From positions 70,883,541 through 70,947,540 of the forward strand of contig JACSVZ010000014.1 of the NCBI GenBank assembly GCA_014706295.1: a stretch of DNA of 64,000 nucleotides. The letters run 5' to 3'. The notes under the pieces are model-generated. The model made no database searches. It saw only the letters and a list, made by a program, of their open reading frames with translations, and was not told the DNA's origin. This stretch comes from Lycocorax pyrrhopterus obiensis. Its lineage: Eukaryota > Chordata > Aves > Passeriformes > Paradisaeidae. Of the stretch, positions 13,881-28,525 are shown piece by piece (the stretch's first letter is position 1; each line of letters opens with the position of its first letter). The position numbers and the translations under genes are program-made.

Positions 13881-16800
13881 GGAAATAAAACTCAGCAAAG
13901 ATCTGCATGAATCAAAGAAAATGGGTCCAAGATCTGTCTTGAGCATTTAATGCTTTTTTTTTTTACAAAGTGTTAGACTAAATATTTTGTCTCTGCTTTA
14001 GCAGTGCCAGCAATGATTCATCCCTACAAAATACTGTTGAATAATTAAAAGCAGATGATATCTCTGTTCTCTCTTAATAACATTTTTTTTTTTACTCCTG
14101 ATTTTTTTTCTTTGAAACAAATGTCTACCAGTCAGTTAATTAACATTCCTTTTTCCAGGATCTGCTCAGCACAGGAATACACTAACTCTTCAGGTGAAAA
14201 TAATTTATAGACTACATTATCCGAAGTTATTTTCTATTCCTTTGTCCTTGGCAGAGCAGCATTGCAATGACAACCAGCAGCTTAGAGCAGAACACATTAA
14301 CAAGATTTTTAATTCCCTGATTCTGCTAACCAAAAAAAGCGCCTCACCCCTCCATTAAATAAAAATGAACGGCAATTATCACCAATTTTATTATTTTTCC
14401 ACAAAGAACAGACGATGAAATCCTCAGTTCAGTGAGCTCTTAATTACCCCAAAGGATAAATCCCAGATCCCTGAAACTTCTTATTCTCTGTATTGTGGGG
14501 CTTTTTTTAATAACACTGCTGTGAAAAGAACTCTGTTCTGAGTAAGACTGAGAGGGCATCTCAGCCATCCATCACGGAGCTCCCTGGCCATGTAACCACA
14601 GAGAAACATTTACAGGGGGAAAAGGTTGGGTCCCTCCCGTAAAATTTAACCTTTGCTCACCCACTGACACGACCTTTCACTCATTTCACGAGCGAGTCTG
14701 GGGGTCAGCAGACACCGTCCAAGCTGTCCGTGCTGATTATCCCGCTGTTTGCAGGGCTGCTGTGTGCAGTGACCTGCGGGTAGGACTTCACCCCAGCCAG
14801 GGGGATTTTCTCACTGACCCTCCGAACCTCTCCTTGCAACACAAGCCACCTTCACTGCCTTACATCTCACTCGGTGGAAATTAGCGTTGTGGTTCAGCTG
14901 AGGGAGTAGCAGAGCCAGAAAGGCAGTTTTCTCAAGCCAAATTGAGTTTCATGCTTCTCTTCCAGTACTTTTTTAAAAGCACAGTTAAATTGTGAGGGAA
15001 AACGTGATGAAAAACGATGACTTTCGGTCACGTTAAAGTGATGCCTATATTAATGCAATTCTTTTTTAGAAGGCAGGCTTTTCTGGAAAAACTGGAATAA
15101 TCCAGAGGGCTGGAGATGTGATTGTTGCACCAAGTTTCTAATTAATTTCAATTTTAGAAGACTTCCCTGGAATCACTTCATGCTAAGTTTTATGAAAACC
15201 ATAAAGAATTTCGGGTTTGCATGCCTGTCTGCACGCTTAAAAAGCAGACAAAGCAGTTAACTTGGGCTATAACTGATGATATGTTTTCCTTTTATATCTC
15301 ATGAGGAGCAACAGGCCTTATTCCACCAGTGGTAAGAATTGCATCTTAGTGGTCACCTTATTAAGAAGAATTATATATTTTCAGGGAGCTTATTTCCTCC
15401 TATTTTGAGAGGTTTCCAATGTTTACAAGAAGTTTAGTGGTTTTTAGGGTCTGTTGAGAGTAAAATGTACATTGGCTGTGGGCAAAGTCTGGGTGTTGTA
15501 CACCCACTTTTAATATTAATAATGTAATACTAAATTTAATGTTTTTACAGTGTCTACCAGTATTTTATTCTTAAACCTTTGTCTGGTGTAATCCAACGCT
15601 TCTGTCCTTCTGCCAAGCACAAATTTATAATGTATTTTACTGTATTTTATTCTCTGCAATTAAAAAATCTATGTAATCTCAGGAAGAGCGTTTGACCCGA
15701 TTGCATATGTTAGTATTTACTAATTTTCCACAGGGGCTGAAGTTAACAAAAAGAACGCTGATTTTAATTTTAGGCTTTAAATTTTTAAGTAATTGCATCC
15801 CCAGGCACCATAGAATAAAATGGGATAGAGAACAACAGAGTTGCTTCCTTCCAAAATTTATTTGGCCCCTGATGGGGCCCGGCAGCTTGGTCCTGTCACG
15901 TTCTCTTGGACTGACCCTGGAGCAGCATCAGACTCATTCTTTTGAAAAACAAAGACAGATGTTTTCTAAAGCTCCAGACTGAGAAAAAACCACCAGACTT
16001 TTGTAAAGTTTGTGACAGGAGCAAAGCACAGCAGCAGACAGCGAGGCAAGCTTAGCATGAGGGAGTTCATCCAGATGCAAATCCAATAATGCAGCATAAG
16101 CAGAGCAGAGAAGCAAAGAAACCCATCCTGTTCTGGTGGCTTTCTCAGCATAGATTCCACCAGGAGCCTTCCATCTACTTCCAGCAACTTTCAGGGGCTC
16201 TGATCCAGCACCTAAGATGACCTCTGAGTTAATTGACTTTTAGGAGAAGTTCGCCACTGAATTCAGTGGGGTCAAGATTTCCTTGCTGTTGCATTGGCCA
16301 TCATCACCTCACTGCTTTAAAAAAGGTCCATCTCAGCAGGCTCTTGGCAAGATCAAATATTCTGCGTGTTTACAGAACAGGCTTGGAAACCCAGTTCACA
16401 AAACAGCCAATTAGAAATGCCCATCATTCTAAGAAACAGAATTCGCAGCAATTAAACTCAGTTCCTCTGTTGCCAGCTGACAAAATTGTTATTAAGCTAT
16501 TTCTCTCTGATTCTCTTCACTTGGTGTTCAGCTATTCCGTGGCAAATACTTGGTGGCCAATTCTGCTTTCAGCATCTCAAACCTTACAAAATCCAAGTCA
16601 CAGCAGTCCTGAGGCAGGCTGAGCAGCCTTTCTAATAGCTCAGGTGAGGTTGCAGGACGTGGAAATTAAAGTTGTGCTGTACCTGCACCACAGATTAGTT
16701 GCCACAGCACTGCAGCAGGACAGAGCCTTGAAGCAGAGAATATTTAGCTCATCATCCACATGTGTAACTGCTCACTGCTCCAAAATTCACCCAGTCAATC

Positions 16801-19105
16801 AGACACAAGGGACAAGATTTCAAGGCTCCGGGAATTAATGTTTTGTCGTGGCTTTAATGTATCATTAGACCAGCAGATGGAAAACAGGCTTCCACGAGGT
16901 GCACTACCCTGGCAAGCTCAAAGTGACTTAAACATAAAGCCATGGAGGCAGATCTGTGGCTCAGCTGGCCACCCTTTTTCTATTAAAGCTTTAATGCAAG
17001 CAAAGCTGGCATGCAGTTTCATTATAGCTGGGGGTTTTTTGCTGTGAATTATAATGCAGTTCCAGAATAGCATCAGAATTTATGGGCAGCATGCTTTTTT
17101 GAACCATAGCTTAGGTAAAAGGCAGAGATGACTTAAACTTTTTGGTGCCTCTCTCTATGAATGCTTTGCTTTACCAGAAGTCAATTCTGAGAAGCAGAGG
17201 GACGTTCAGTGGCGTGATGAAAAAGAAAACACAAAGTACTCACAACCCTTTTGATTATTCCTGCCCCTGATAAGCAGATTCTCTAAACTCATGGCAGTAA
17301 AATCAAAAGATTATTTGTTTGTATTTTGCCCTCCTGACAAAACAGCAGGGAGATCCTGTTGGCCAAACACAGCCAAGCTGCTTGAGAAATCCCTGTGGAC
17401 CAGGGCTGCCTTCCAGAGGCTTCTGCTCCCACTAACCGAATTCCAGGCACTCACTGAGAGCTTTTAGTGGTTCAGTCCCACAACGTGTGTTTAATTATTT
17501 AACAAAACTGAGTACAATGCACTTGGGAGACTTTTCTGACCATCGCAAACGTATTCAGAAGCACTGAGTTTGTATCTTTAGCCGTTCATTCGCAGTCACA
17601 CTGCACAAAACCCTCCTTCATTTAGTTTTCTGTTACTCTGAAGACACCCCACATCCCCCCAGTCTTGTTTTCTTGAGGTTATAGGGCCAAATAAAGAGTT
17701 CTAGTTGTGTCATGAACACATATATGACTGTTCACTGTACAAAATCCAAACCCAGGTTCTCCTACCAGAGGCACCATTTTCTTCTGGGATAGAAGCTTCA
17801 GGAACCTTTAAAACACAATAATTAGATGATATATATGTAGCCAAATGCACTTCAGCTTATCCATCACTGTTATTTGTGTCTCTGGTCTTCAGCTTTCAGT
17901 TTCAAAATCACATTTCAAATGTTGCAGTTACCAGTAACTGTGGTTTCTGCCTTTTAGAGCTACCACATTTACTTTCACATTATTTCGTCACATCTGGCAT
18001 GAAAACTTCAAAAGGAGATTTCAAAGCCTAGTGCGCCTAAAAGAAGGAGCATTTTCCACTCCCAGAAACATACTCCTGTTCTCTCCCACATATCTTGGTA
18101 GACTGTGTGAAAGTAATTTTCTTTCATATAGGGAAGATTTAAAAGAGCAAAAATACAAATCCTGTGTACAAAATGAGGAAGCAGGCTTCACCCTGGATAT
18201 ATTTTCCTTCCTTTCCTCCAAACCCTGAAAGACAATTCCTGTTCTCTAGCTCCCTGTGCACCTTTGGATAGTATCTCCAAAGCAAACATATGTTTCCCTG
18301 CTAACTTTTTTTTCTTTTTCTTTTTTTTTAATTTCTCCACGCTGCTTTGTAAATTAAACACTTTAAAAACTTAGGCAAACGTACCCGTGAAACCTCTGCA
18401 ATGCCTAATTTTGCAAATGAATTGTGCAACATCCAAACTTATTCCCACCTGGGTATTCAACTGGAGAAAAACTAATTCATTGTGAAATGCACCACTCTCC
18501 TAAATAACTCTGGATTTTGAAAGACCTGACTGCTATATAACCTTTATCTACCACTTCTAGCTCACAGGTGTGTTAAGAGTTAAAATGGTTAAAAGGTGAC
18601 CATGGAAGGACAGAACTGACTTCACTGAGCACTTCTATTCTCTTTTTTCGATGCTTATTTTGTGTTTGCACTTAAAAATGAATAATTCAAATAAGAACAC
18701 ACGTATATGGCAAGAGGAGCACAAGCTGGCTGCAATCGCGTTCTATTTCATTAAACTCTTTAAAACTTTGTGTTCCTTTTCCATCCTTACAGACTTCTCA
18801 TCCTTTCAGCAGAGCCACAACCACCTGACAATTCACAGCTGCCTCCCACAGCACTCCTCAGGTCCTCACTGGCACACACAGAGCCCCATCTCCTTCTTCC
18901 CCTGATGCTGAAATGTTTCTTTCAGCTAAAAGGATCAGACACGTGACTCCATTAAGAAAACTGCATGGCCAGAAAGAGTGCTATAAAAAGGCCAAAGACA
19001 AATGCAGCATTCTCTGTCCTGGAGAATAAGTGCCTCTCTGACAGCACTGTCTGCAGAGCTGGGTTATTTTCCTTCCCAATGAGAAAGGGAATAATGAAGG
19101 GAGAG

Positions 19106-19125
19106 AAAAAAAAAAAAAAAAAAAA
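19106..19125 (+). repeat. poly-A run, 20 bases
   Basis: A pure A20 run with GAGAG before it and GCC after it. No retroelement body is recognisable upstream. Confidence 0.95.
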
Positions 19126-19416
19126 GCCATTCTACCACTGGGTATTTTGGACAGTCACACCATACCCAAATTATGACAACTGAGCTGCTCATGTCACACC
19201 ACCCCAACAGAACAGGCCATGCTAGACAGCCCAAGAGCTAACCACAAGTGGTCCTTTCTGCTTTCTGTTTGTTCCCTGTCCATAATTCACCCCCCCAAAG
19301 CCTCACAGCCTGGTACAAGCAAAGGATCTCTCAGGCCAAGAAAGGTGCACATCACACAAAGGGCTGCATGTCCGCTCCAAGCTACAAAACTAAAAGAAAC
19401 TTAAAGTTATTTCGCT

Positions 19417-19490
19417 TTTATTATTACTATTATTATTATTATTATTATTATTATTGTTATTTTTATTGTTATTGTTATTATTATTATTCT
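19417..19490. repeat. (ATT)n microsatellite
   Basis: TTATTATT runs are interrupted by ACT, GTT and a TTTTT patch, about 74 bp in all. Confidence 0.95.
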
Positions 19491-22400
19491 TTTAACTGAG
19501 GGCACAGGAGATGCATTCCAGCAAACAGAGAGACCTCCTGGTGCATGGAGCTCACCTGCACTTGCGTGTCAGCATTATCACCCAATAGCAGAGAATTATG
19601 TTTTTAAACACACAGGATGTGGTGAATGGTGATGGAATTTAGCCAGAAGAACTCACTTTACCAGGTCACTTAACAAAGCAAACCCAAACAAACCCCACAA
19701 AAAGTGAGTGGTTACTGCTGTTGGACAAAGACTTTTTCCTAGGAGTAGGTTTTAAACTTCCATGTTATATTTAATTTGTAATTTAGACAGAAAGTTTTAC
19801 TTACCATTGCCTGTCTTGAGGACTACAGCAGGCACAGAACACTTAGCAATTTCCTACCCAATGCCAAGCATTGCAAAAGCTACTCATCAGCAAGTAGCAG
19901 TGACTTGCTCTGAGATCGCTATTTAATTACAAAAAATGTTCAGATGACAAGTGAACTGGATGTTATACATAATTACGAGAAGATTACACCATGAAACAAA
20001 ATATAATCCTCATCTATGTCACTCTTTTCTTTCCCCTTCTCTAAAAAGGAGAGAAAAATCCTAGCTGCAAAGTTAAAAAAAAGATCTGTGGTTTTATTCT
20101 TAAGAGTGCCAAGCAGGAACAGATCTTCACACTCTTCCCTGAGTTTGACAGACCAGCATCTGCTAAGGGGAAAGGACTTAAAACCAACCAGAAGTGTTGT
20201 CAGCAATGAAACACTCGACACTAGCAGGCACTGGGGCTAATGAGTGACTTGTGGACTCACGACCCCTGTTCCAGTGTGCCTGTGAAATCAGCTCAGAGGC
20301 AGCTGGAATAGTCCCTGCTGCCATTCCTGTCAGCATCTTCCCTGCTCTTCATTTAACAGGAAAAAAATCTGTAAAAGAATCTCAGGTTTGAAGGCTTCTT
20401 TGGAAGCATGTGGATCAACACAGCGTAAATCACTTATTGCTTGAAATCAGAAAGAGATAAGCAGTTTATGCTGTGGCCTTACAATTTCTTACTCCTCCCT
20501 TTTTTTTTTCTTTTTTTTCTTTTTTTTCCAAATTTTGTTTGAGTTTTCAGTGCCTTTTCCTCGGTGGAATTCAGTGTGTTTAATCTTTTCCTTTCAGACA
20601 CACACAGTTTTTGTACTCTCTTTTCCCTTCAACTCCTGCATCTCAGGCTTAAGTTTTGTTTCCCTGTGCTGTAATTCACTTTTTCTGGGAAACTTCTCTT
20701 CCCCTCTTCACCCAGCTCCTCTCTCCTCCCGTACAAGACGTACACAGAAGGCCTGAAATTAGTGGCATCTAAAAATGAGGGGGCTCAATTGACTCCACTA
20801 ACGAGAAAACAGAGATTTGCAAAATGTTTGTAAAGATAAGTCTCTCTCCCACCCTCTGGGAAAAGAGCAAGACACTGGGTTTTCACTGTATCTGTGATTT
20901 ATTCTGTAGAAATCTCTTTCACAAAAGCCTCCAGATGGGAAGAAACACTTCCCAGGAAAAACCAAACCTCTGGCGTTGTGACAACTGCAAAAGAGACCAT
21001 TTCAACCCTCAGGTTGCCACAGAAGGGGGAGGACAGGTCCCCACCATGCTGCCTTTTCCCCAGGCTGCTTTTAATCATTTTCCTCGTGAATGATTAAAAA
21101 ACAACCAGAAACTTGCGGTTTCTGCACCGTCTGCTGGTCTTGTTTCATCTTGGTGGTAGCTCCACGCTGCCCTTGTCCTGGGAGGGCACAGGCAGGGGAA
21201 GGACTGGCCTCTTGTCAGGCTGGGGGTGCCATTTGGTGTTCCCACCCAGCCTGCAGCTCCCCTGAACCTTCATTTATTCTCCTGAGTTAGTTCTTCATCC
21301 ATTCCTGCTGAGTTAATGTCTGACAGAGGTGCTGGGGAGGGACAGGCTGGGCTCAGAGGCTGCCTGACCTTCCCACACAAGAAGAGCAGCCTCTGCAAAC
21401 ACTCTGACAAAAATTATTTGTGTGTCAAAAAGTTGAATTACACCCCCTCACACACACACACATACAGAGCCTCTGCTTTCTTGTTTCAAAAACTTCCTGG
21501 GAAAGCCAAAAGAATTTTAGATTTTCAGATTTTTGGAAGATTCTGTCCCTCTTTCAGAGTGTTGACAAATGGTAATTCTTCCAAGGAACGCAGAGTTTAG
21601 GCAAGATTGAAATTACACAGGCTGAGGGCTGACACACAAGGCTGCCAATATGGATTTTTGCCCATTAAAAAGATGCACAAACGACAGGAAAATGTGTTGG
21701 TGCACTCAGTCTCTCTCTTTCACATAAAGACCCAGCTTTATCACCCTGAAAGTATTTCTCTCTGCTTTTAGAAATGTAAGAGATTTGACTTCTCTGATTC
21801 TGAAGCAGGAAACCTCATCACACTGAAAAAACCCTCTATTTTGACTGTAATATTTGAAAGTAAGAGATGAAACAAGTAAGAGATTAAAGATTTAAAACAC
21901 TGGGTGTGGGTTTGTTAAATCTAACTAGCTTCTAATAAAAAATAAAGGGCACAGAGAGCTCTGTGAAAGACTCTTCTCTGTTCTTGCAAGCAGAGCCTGA
22001 CCAATCTCTTACCCCAATTTTTTGTATATTTCAATGAACCCTCAAGTGAGAAGAAAAAACACAAGAGGAGATCGAAAAGAAGCACCACATCCACGCCCCT
22101 AAAGGTTTAGTCAAAATATTTTCAAGCAGAGAACTTGAGGAGACACAAAATGCATTTCTTTTTCTCCTTTAAGCATTGTGTCTCCATGTAGAGAGAACCC
22201 TACTTTTTTTGGTAGCATGTACTGAAAAGCTGCTGCTGCCTCCCACCCAGCTGCTTCCCCCACCCCTCACCCCTACCCCCAGAGAAAGCTGGATAAGAAT
22301 CATGCCATCATGGGAAATCAAGAACATTCCCATGCTTTTGCAGTACTCTGGAGACATCCTGTAAATCAGCTTAAAGTATTTTAATGTCTGGCTTAAATAT

Positions 22401-25400
22401 AAATACTTGTGTGTGTATATATATGTGTACATACACAGTTTCTGGTGAGGTCCAAGAACACTGGGAGGAAATTGGGCAACTGAGTCGTCCCAAACACAAG
22501 AAATATGAGCTTTTAAAAGGAGACCAGTAAAAAAAATAAAATAAAAAATACACCTAAATTCCCTCTTTCTCTACAAAAGCAGAAAAAAACCAAATTCAGA
22601 GTAGATTCTGGCTCAGATCATATCTAAGTTATTTGTAGTACTAAGTTCCAAGACTTGCTTTAGGCTTTTTGTGACTTTTTATGACTATTTATTTATTATT
22701 ACTATTTTTATTTAATAATAGACAGTGAGAAACTCAGCCACTGCTGCAAATGTCAGGGAATGACTGCTTGCTAAATACTGTAATTTGTGCCTGTAATGAA
22801 AACGAACAAATCAACAGCACAGTAGCTGTGGTTTGGCACAGCTTCACTTTGGCTGCTTCTTCTGGATGGAGCCCAGAGAGTAAAGATCTGCCTTATAAAG
22901 TGAACCAAGCTATGAAATGTAACACACTGGGGAAGAAAAAAAAACTATTCTTGCCAGGGAAATGCTGTTGGCAACAGCACAGCGTCCTCGTGCACGCCTT
23001 TAAACACCCCTACATTGCTGCACAACACTCCGAGAACCTTTAATGTGGTATAAAAATGTCTTTCAGAAATAACGGGATTAAACTTCCAGCCGGAGAGCCA
23101 CAACCAGGTGTGAGCAACCACCATCCCACACATGCTCCTGGCTATCCTAAAGCGTAGGATTTGTGGATATTACTCTTGCTCCTGAGAACAACTTTCAGCA
23201 ATTCGTGGCACCTTGTAAGAGAATTCTTGCCTCCCTTTGGGGAATCAGCAAAATACTCCAACAATTTGTGCTGAATGACTGTAACCCGAGCTGCATCAGA
23301 GGAAAGCAGGAGCCAAAATTCTTCTGGTCACACCTGCTTGGGCAGGAGACTGTGAGAAGAGAGGACTGTGCCCTCTGTGCTGGAGTTTGCATCCCAACAG
23401 TGACACAAGGCAAGGGGCACATAAAGGTTGAAATCCAGGATTCGGTCCATTGCTTAAAAAGTCATCTTTTTACTGACCTGTGTCCAAAAGGCAGTGAGAA
23501 AATACTGCCCTTGAAAATGCTCTAAATAATAAACCATTTGCTCTGTGCAGTGGGGTAATGAATTTGATAGAACAGACCTACTGCAGGTGGCTGGAGTTTT
23601 ACACATGGAATAGTGAATTCTCAGTGGACGAGTAGCCCAGAACCAGGACCACATCAAATCAAGCAGATGTTGTGTTTCACCTTCCTACTGCTCTGTCTGG
23701 AAAGGTCCTCAGGTCCATAACTGGATTTTATCAGAAGCAGACAGCTACAGAAGGCAATTATTTTCCCCAGTGGGTAATGAAATCAATTCTGCTTACAGCA
23801 CTGTTTCTGATAGGACGAGGCACTAGCATACACTGCAAAAAATGTCAGGTCAGAAAAGCCTTGAAACGTCCCAGATGAGGTTTCCACCTTGCCAGTCTGT
23901 CCTCACAGAGCGTATGTGTCAAACCCACAGGACGCATCAACACCTTTTGTGGGCACCTTGACTTCCTAAAGGGGCAGACCTTCAGCCTCAGCCACCTGGG
24001 ATATTCGCTGCCAGAACCCCCTCAGCCTTCAAAGACTTTGTCTCACTTCAGCTAATCCACTGAGATAAATGATAAGTTCTTCCAACACGTGTTTTTGCTT
24101 CCTTGGGTAGTCTAACAGCCTTTGTGTGCTGCTGCACAGCTTCTGCCTCCTGCTGTTTTCCACGAATCCAGTTGGCTTTTTGGGTGAGTGCCATGGTCAC
24201 CTGAGAAAACGCCACTGCCGGCATGAAAAGTGCAGTGCAAAGGGCCTTTTGTCCTACAACTTGTGTAACCAGCATGAATTACAGGAGTTAGAACTGAGAG
24301 GTGCTGGTAGCTGCTATTGCCAAACAGGCCTGAGGGGTGAGGGTGGGGAGACCACCAAAGGTAAGAGAGAAGGAGGAGATAAGAGGACACAGCAGAGAAA
24401 GGTAACAAATCAAGGCAGAGGGAAATTGTAATCAACCAGCAGTAACTCATCAACTGCAAAACACGAAACAAAATTCAGGCAAAGAGAAACCCCAACCAAA
24501 AAAACAAAATTCAAAGCTTTTTCTGGAAGGGGGAACACATTCGTAAAACCACAAAAACTAAGTGAGGACTGGCCAAGTTTAAAAATCAAAGAATGCTACT
24601 CTGTCCTTTTTAATGATCTCTTCAGACTCCTTTCCAAAGTGAAGCTTTGATCACGACCATCTTGTGCAGAAGACGGAGCCAACCTTGAAGCAGAATGGAC
24701 CACGCAACTTCTTCAGCACAGGGGAGTGAAATGCAAAGCAAAGGAAAGACAAATCACTGCTGCCTCTGGCTATCATTCATTCCCTACCATTAGGGAAAAC
24801 CCAGTGATTGATGACCACTGCTGAAAGGGGTAATAATCTACAAAAAGATGTCAGACAGGCTACCTGAAGTAAGACAAGTAAGATACCAGCATACCTGGTG
24901 CTGCTTTAGAAGATATCCTGAAGGAATCTGGTCCTTTGACCACCACAGATAAACAATTCTGCTTCTGTCAGTTTGCTGAAGTTATGGGTAGCGTGCAAAA
25001 GCTTTCTACACCTTTCCAGCAAGGTGTACCAGTACTAAAATATCAAACCATCACTTTCAGGCAGTCATATTCATTCTACAAGCAATAAAACCGAGGTGGA
25101 AGGAAGTACTCCCTGGCTTTCTCCCCACTTTCAGTGGCTGGAATAGGCTGGCAAATTTCCCTTTTTAACTGCTAGGCTGAATTTTCTCTCTCCAGAGGCC
25201 ACGCTGCCACAGCAGCAATATTCAGTACAAATGAAGTGTAGAAATTAGCTAGTTTATGGAATAGCAGGGCTCTGTAGGACAATTTTTCATCATTTTTTCA
25301 GAGCACCACACACCCTGAGCTGTGCCCTGAGCAGCTTAGCCAAAAGTGAGCACACTAAGGTCAGTTGTGAAGCAAATGTCTCACAAATCCAAAGCATCTC

Positions 25401-27654
25401 TGGACAGAGCCTTGTTTTCCAGCTGAGCTTGCACTGAGCACAGTTCACGTTCACTGCTGCTAAGCTTAAGCTCCACTTCCCGTTCCAGTCTGTCCATACA
25501 CGCTCCCTAAAATTCCTTTTGGGATGAAACTGTTGGCTTCACCTGAAAACTGACAGATTTTCATTCTGAGAAGGGCTATGTGACCCCATGGACACACAGA
25601 GTCATTCAGGCATTAAAAACACCAGAAAACATCAGAAACTACCCAAACCTCATTTCTACAAGGAAGCTGCAGTTTCAGAACTGAGAGGGGGTAGGAAAGG
25701 AAAAAATATCTCTGTGTACTAGAAAGAGATTTGCAAAGACTTACATTCAGTCCTGTTAAATTCGTTTGTCACTGAGCGAGGAAGGGGGAGAGGCTGAGAA
25801 TATTTATATTTCACACAAGTCGGGGGAGAAACACCAGCCTTGATTCCCACAAAACATTTATACAGCCACAACAAACCGTGGGGAAGATCAGAGTGAGGCA
25901 GAATTTAACTTTTCCTTAAAGAAGAGGGCAGTTTGTTCACAGGATCCCTTTCTGTACGAATTTACAGTTTTCTGAAAGGCTACTTCTGTTCAAGATTTTT
26001 GTCTCCTGCTTTGAACCCCCGCCTTTTCTCTGGTGGTAGACTCTCTGCTGGCTGCTCCAGCACAATGCAGAGAAACTAAAAGACATGAAAAGGGAGGGGT
26101 TTCAGATTTTGCTCAATAGACCAGCTGGCTCACAAAACACACAAAACTGCTTTTTTCTACTGAGGTAGGACACACAGGCCTGTTTGAATTGCAGCCTGTG
26201 GCTGCTGTATCTGTAAATCCGACGTATCCGTAACTCTGGGCTTAAACTGGTCCTTACACAGATGCAAGGATGCTGCTGAAAGGGTTTTTTTGCTGAAATT
26301 CTTACAGATTTCTCACAGATGTCTCCACTGCAAACTGCCCAGGTAAGATGAGAGAGCTCTCTCCCCTGCCCTATTTACAAATGCCCAGAGAACCCTTGAA
26401 CTCTCCTTGGCAACACTGATTGCACTCTGGTAAAGGTGAAGCTCTAGAAGTTGTCTGGGATTCATTGTTCGAACTGGAGCCAAAAGATAATTCAAGTTTT
26501 CTTTAGCATTCCCTTAAAAATTAATTTAGTCACAAGCAGCACCAAGACAGAATTGGTTTTAATATTATTTGTTACGTTCAGAAAGGAAGGAAAATAGATT
26601 TTAAATAAAATGCTGTGTTCACATCTACAGGTTACTATATATATTCTACAGAATACACACAGGATAGAGAATATTCACATTACAATTGATCACCTACAGA
26701 CACCACGAGTCTATTAACTCTCTCAGTGAACAAACTTAGAGTATCCTCATCCTCTTGAAGCACAGTTATTGAACACAGGCTCCTGGGGAGTCAACAGCAC
26801 AGCCTTGAATTCTGTATTTCTAAGCACTCTCATGCTTCTTTTGTTGCTTCTTAAACATCTTGAATATTACAAGGACTAATCAGCAGTTCAGAGAGAAATC
26901 AATAATTCCTCTTTTTTTTTTTTCAGGTTAAATGAGGCCCCACCATTTTTTACTATCCAAAGTTTTAAGGTAGGACACAGTCATATGAAGTCACACTTCC
27001 ATGTCCTCCATTACCTCAAAAATTTTCCCAATATCCAGAGAGCAAGAGGAAACCACCACCTGCAAAAGTGCATGCCAGCCTTTGATAGCTCTGGAAATCC
27101 TCTTGGCAACACGTGAAGCCAGAGTCTCAAGATGCCCCCGTGGTCTGAAGCAGTTTGTTGGGGGACAAGAGGATGGGGCACAGTGCAGGTGCAGCCCTTC
27201 AGCCTCCATTAGGGCTGAAGTTTTGTTTTTGGCTTTCCAGGATCTGTCAGCACGTGAACACATGGACACCCCGTGCAAACTTGCAGCAGCACTCCTCTGG
27301 AAGGCCACGGCTACGTGGTGGTGGTGGCATTACAGCCAAAGATGATCTGCTGCTTGTTTCTCAATGGTTGTGCTAATACATGAAATATTTTCCAGACAGG
27401 AATAATAAGCAAACTCTGCAGCCTAGGGGCACTTATGATCCAATACAATAAAGAAACAGGGCATAAATTAGAGGGAAATATGACAACTCATTTAGGCAAA
27501 TGCTGCTCACAACTAGATAATTCCCCTTTTATAGTGCTACAGTAATTTTTGATGAGATGGGACTGGTGCCTAACTAAAATGGACAGTCAGCTCTAATTAT
27601 GCACAGCTAACACTGAAAACTGCTGGACAAGGGGTCGAGGATAGCTCTTCCAAG
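19491..27654. other. non-coding stretch, no gene seen
   Basis: Unique DNA with T-rich patches (20499-20528), a CA run near 21454 and a GT/AT run near 22402. Frames up to 120 codons (23163-23525) lack domain or splice support. Confidence 0.7.
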
Positions 27655-27725
27655 TGGAATCACAGAAAGGCGGAGGCTGGAAGGGAACTCCAGAGGTCAC
27701 CTTGTCCATCTCCACTGCACCAGCA
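27655..27725 (-). mobile_element. short CR1 LINE terminal fragment
   Basis: The sequence GGAATCACAGAAAGG, then GAGGCTGGAAGGGA and CCAGAGGTCACCTTGTCC, is the reverse complement of a CR1 3' terminus. Only about 70 bp are recognisable. Confidence 0.75.
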
Positions 27726-28160
27726 GGAACTTTCTGAGGACGTCATGAACAGCTTCCCACATTTGGCAGCACAAATGGAAACAGAGAGGATTCCAAGAGA
27801 CTCAGTCAAAGGATGGAATGAGGCAGGCCTGAATGGTCAGAGAGATGATACAAGCGGGTGCAACACACTGCAGAAGGGAGGCGTCGAGCAGGCAAAGTTG
27901 TGTGGGACTTTGAGGAGGATTTTAATTCGGTTCCACGGGGGCATCCAAAGAGAAGGTGGCAAATCAATGTCAAGGACTGCTGTGGCCAGCGGGGAAAACA
28001 AGGTTAGAGCAATCTGCAGTTAATTGCCTCTAGGGCAGCAATCAAATTCACTGCTTGTTATCCATTACCTCGTTTAACAGAACAGAAACAGGTTTCAGTT
28101 TGTGTTTAGTGGTGGCACTCACAGCAAGGAAAAACAAGGATTTGTTTTGCCCCCATGCTC

Positions 28161-28525
28161 CCAGGGAGATCCTCAGCCGTGTGGACAGGACTCAGCAGTT
28201 TAACAGGTGGAACACGAAGCTAATCTGGAACAGGGGCTTCAGAGAGAAGGAAAAGGAGTGATGGAGATGGTCCCAGTGGAGAGTGGCAGGCACTGCCTGG
28301 TGCCATAACCTGACCACTGGGTAAAAGTTGAAATGCAGGATGAAATCCCATTGCAGGGGTCAAACATGGTACAACTCTTTTCCTGTACCAGCTTTTTATA
28401 AATTACCAATTCTAAAATGCTTCAGGCTGCCTGGGCTGTCACAGCTTCACAACAGTGTTTATTCATATATTTGTGTTTACTGTTCCTAATAAATACCACA
28501 GTCAATGAAAGCTTTATGCCAGTTG
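28161..28525 (+). repeat. dispersed ~364-bp repeat, copy 2
   Basis: Second copy of the repeat at 12549-12911, 15.6 kb away on the same strand. It is preceded by a pyrimidine-rich stretch ending CTCCCAG, which looks like a splice acceptor. The same short frame is open to TGA at 28259-28261. AATAAA lies at 28488-28493, and homology ends about 32 bases later. No poly-A tail or convincing target-site duplication is visible. Confidence 0.9.

Larger units (their letters stand above)
12912..19416. other. non-coding stretch, no gene seen apart from CR1 at 13.7 kb
   Basis: Contains poly-T patches near 13013, 14084 and 18306 and an A20 run at 19106. Reading frames are short and unrecognised; the 155-codon minus-strand frame at 13334-13801 runs through the CR1 copy. 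Confidence 0.7.

Noticed and set aside
19106..19125. A20 run as the tail of a processed pseudogene
   Set aside because: No recognisable gene-derived sequence lies upstream, and CR1-driven retrocopies are rare in birds.
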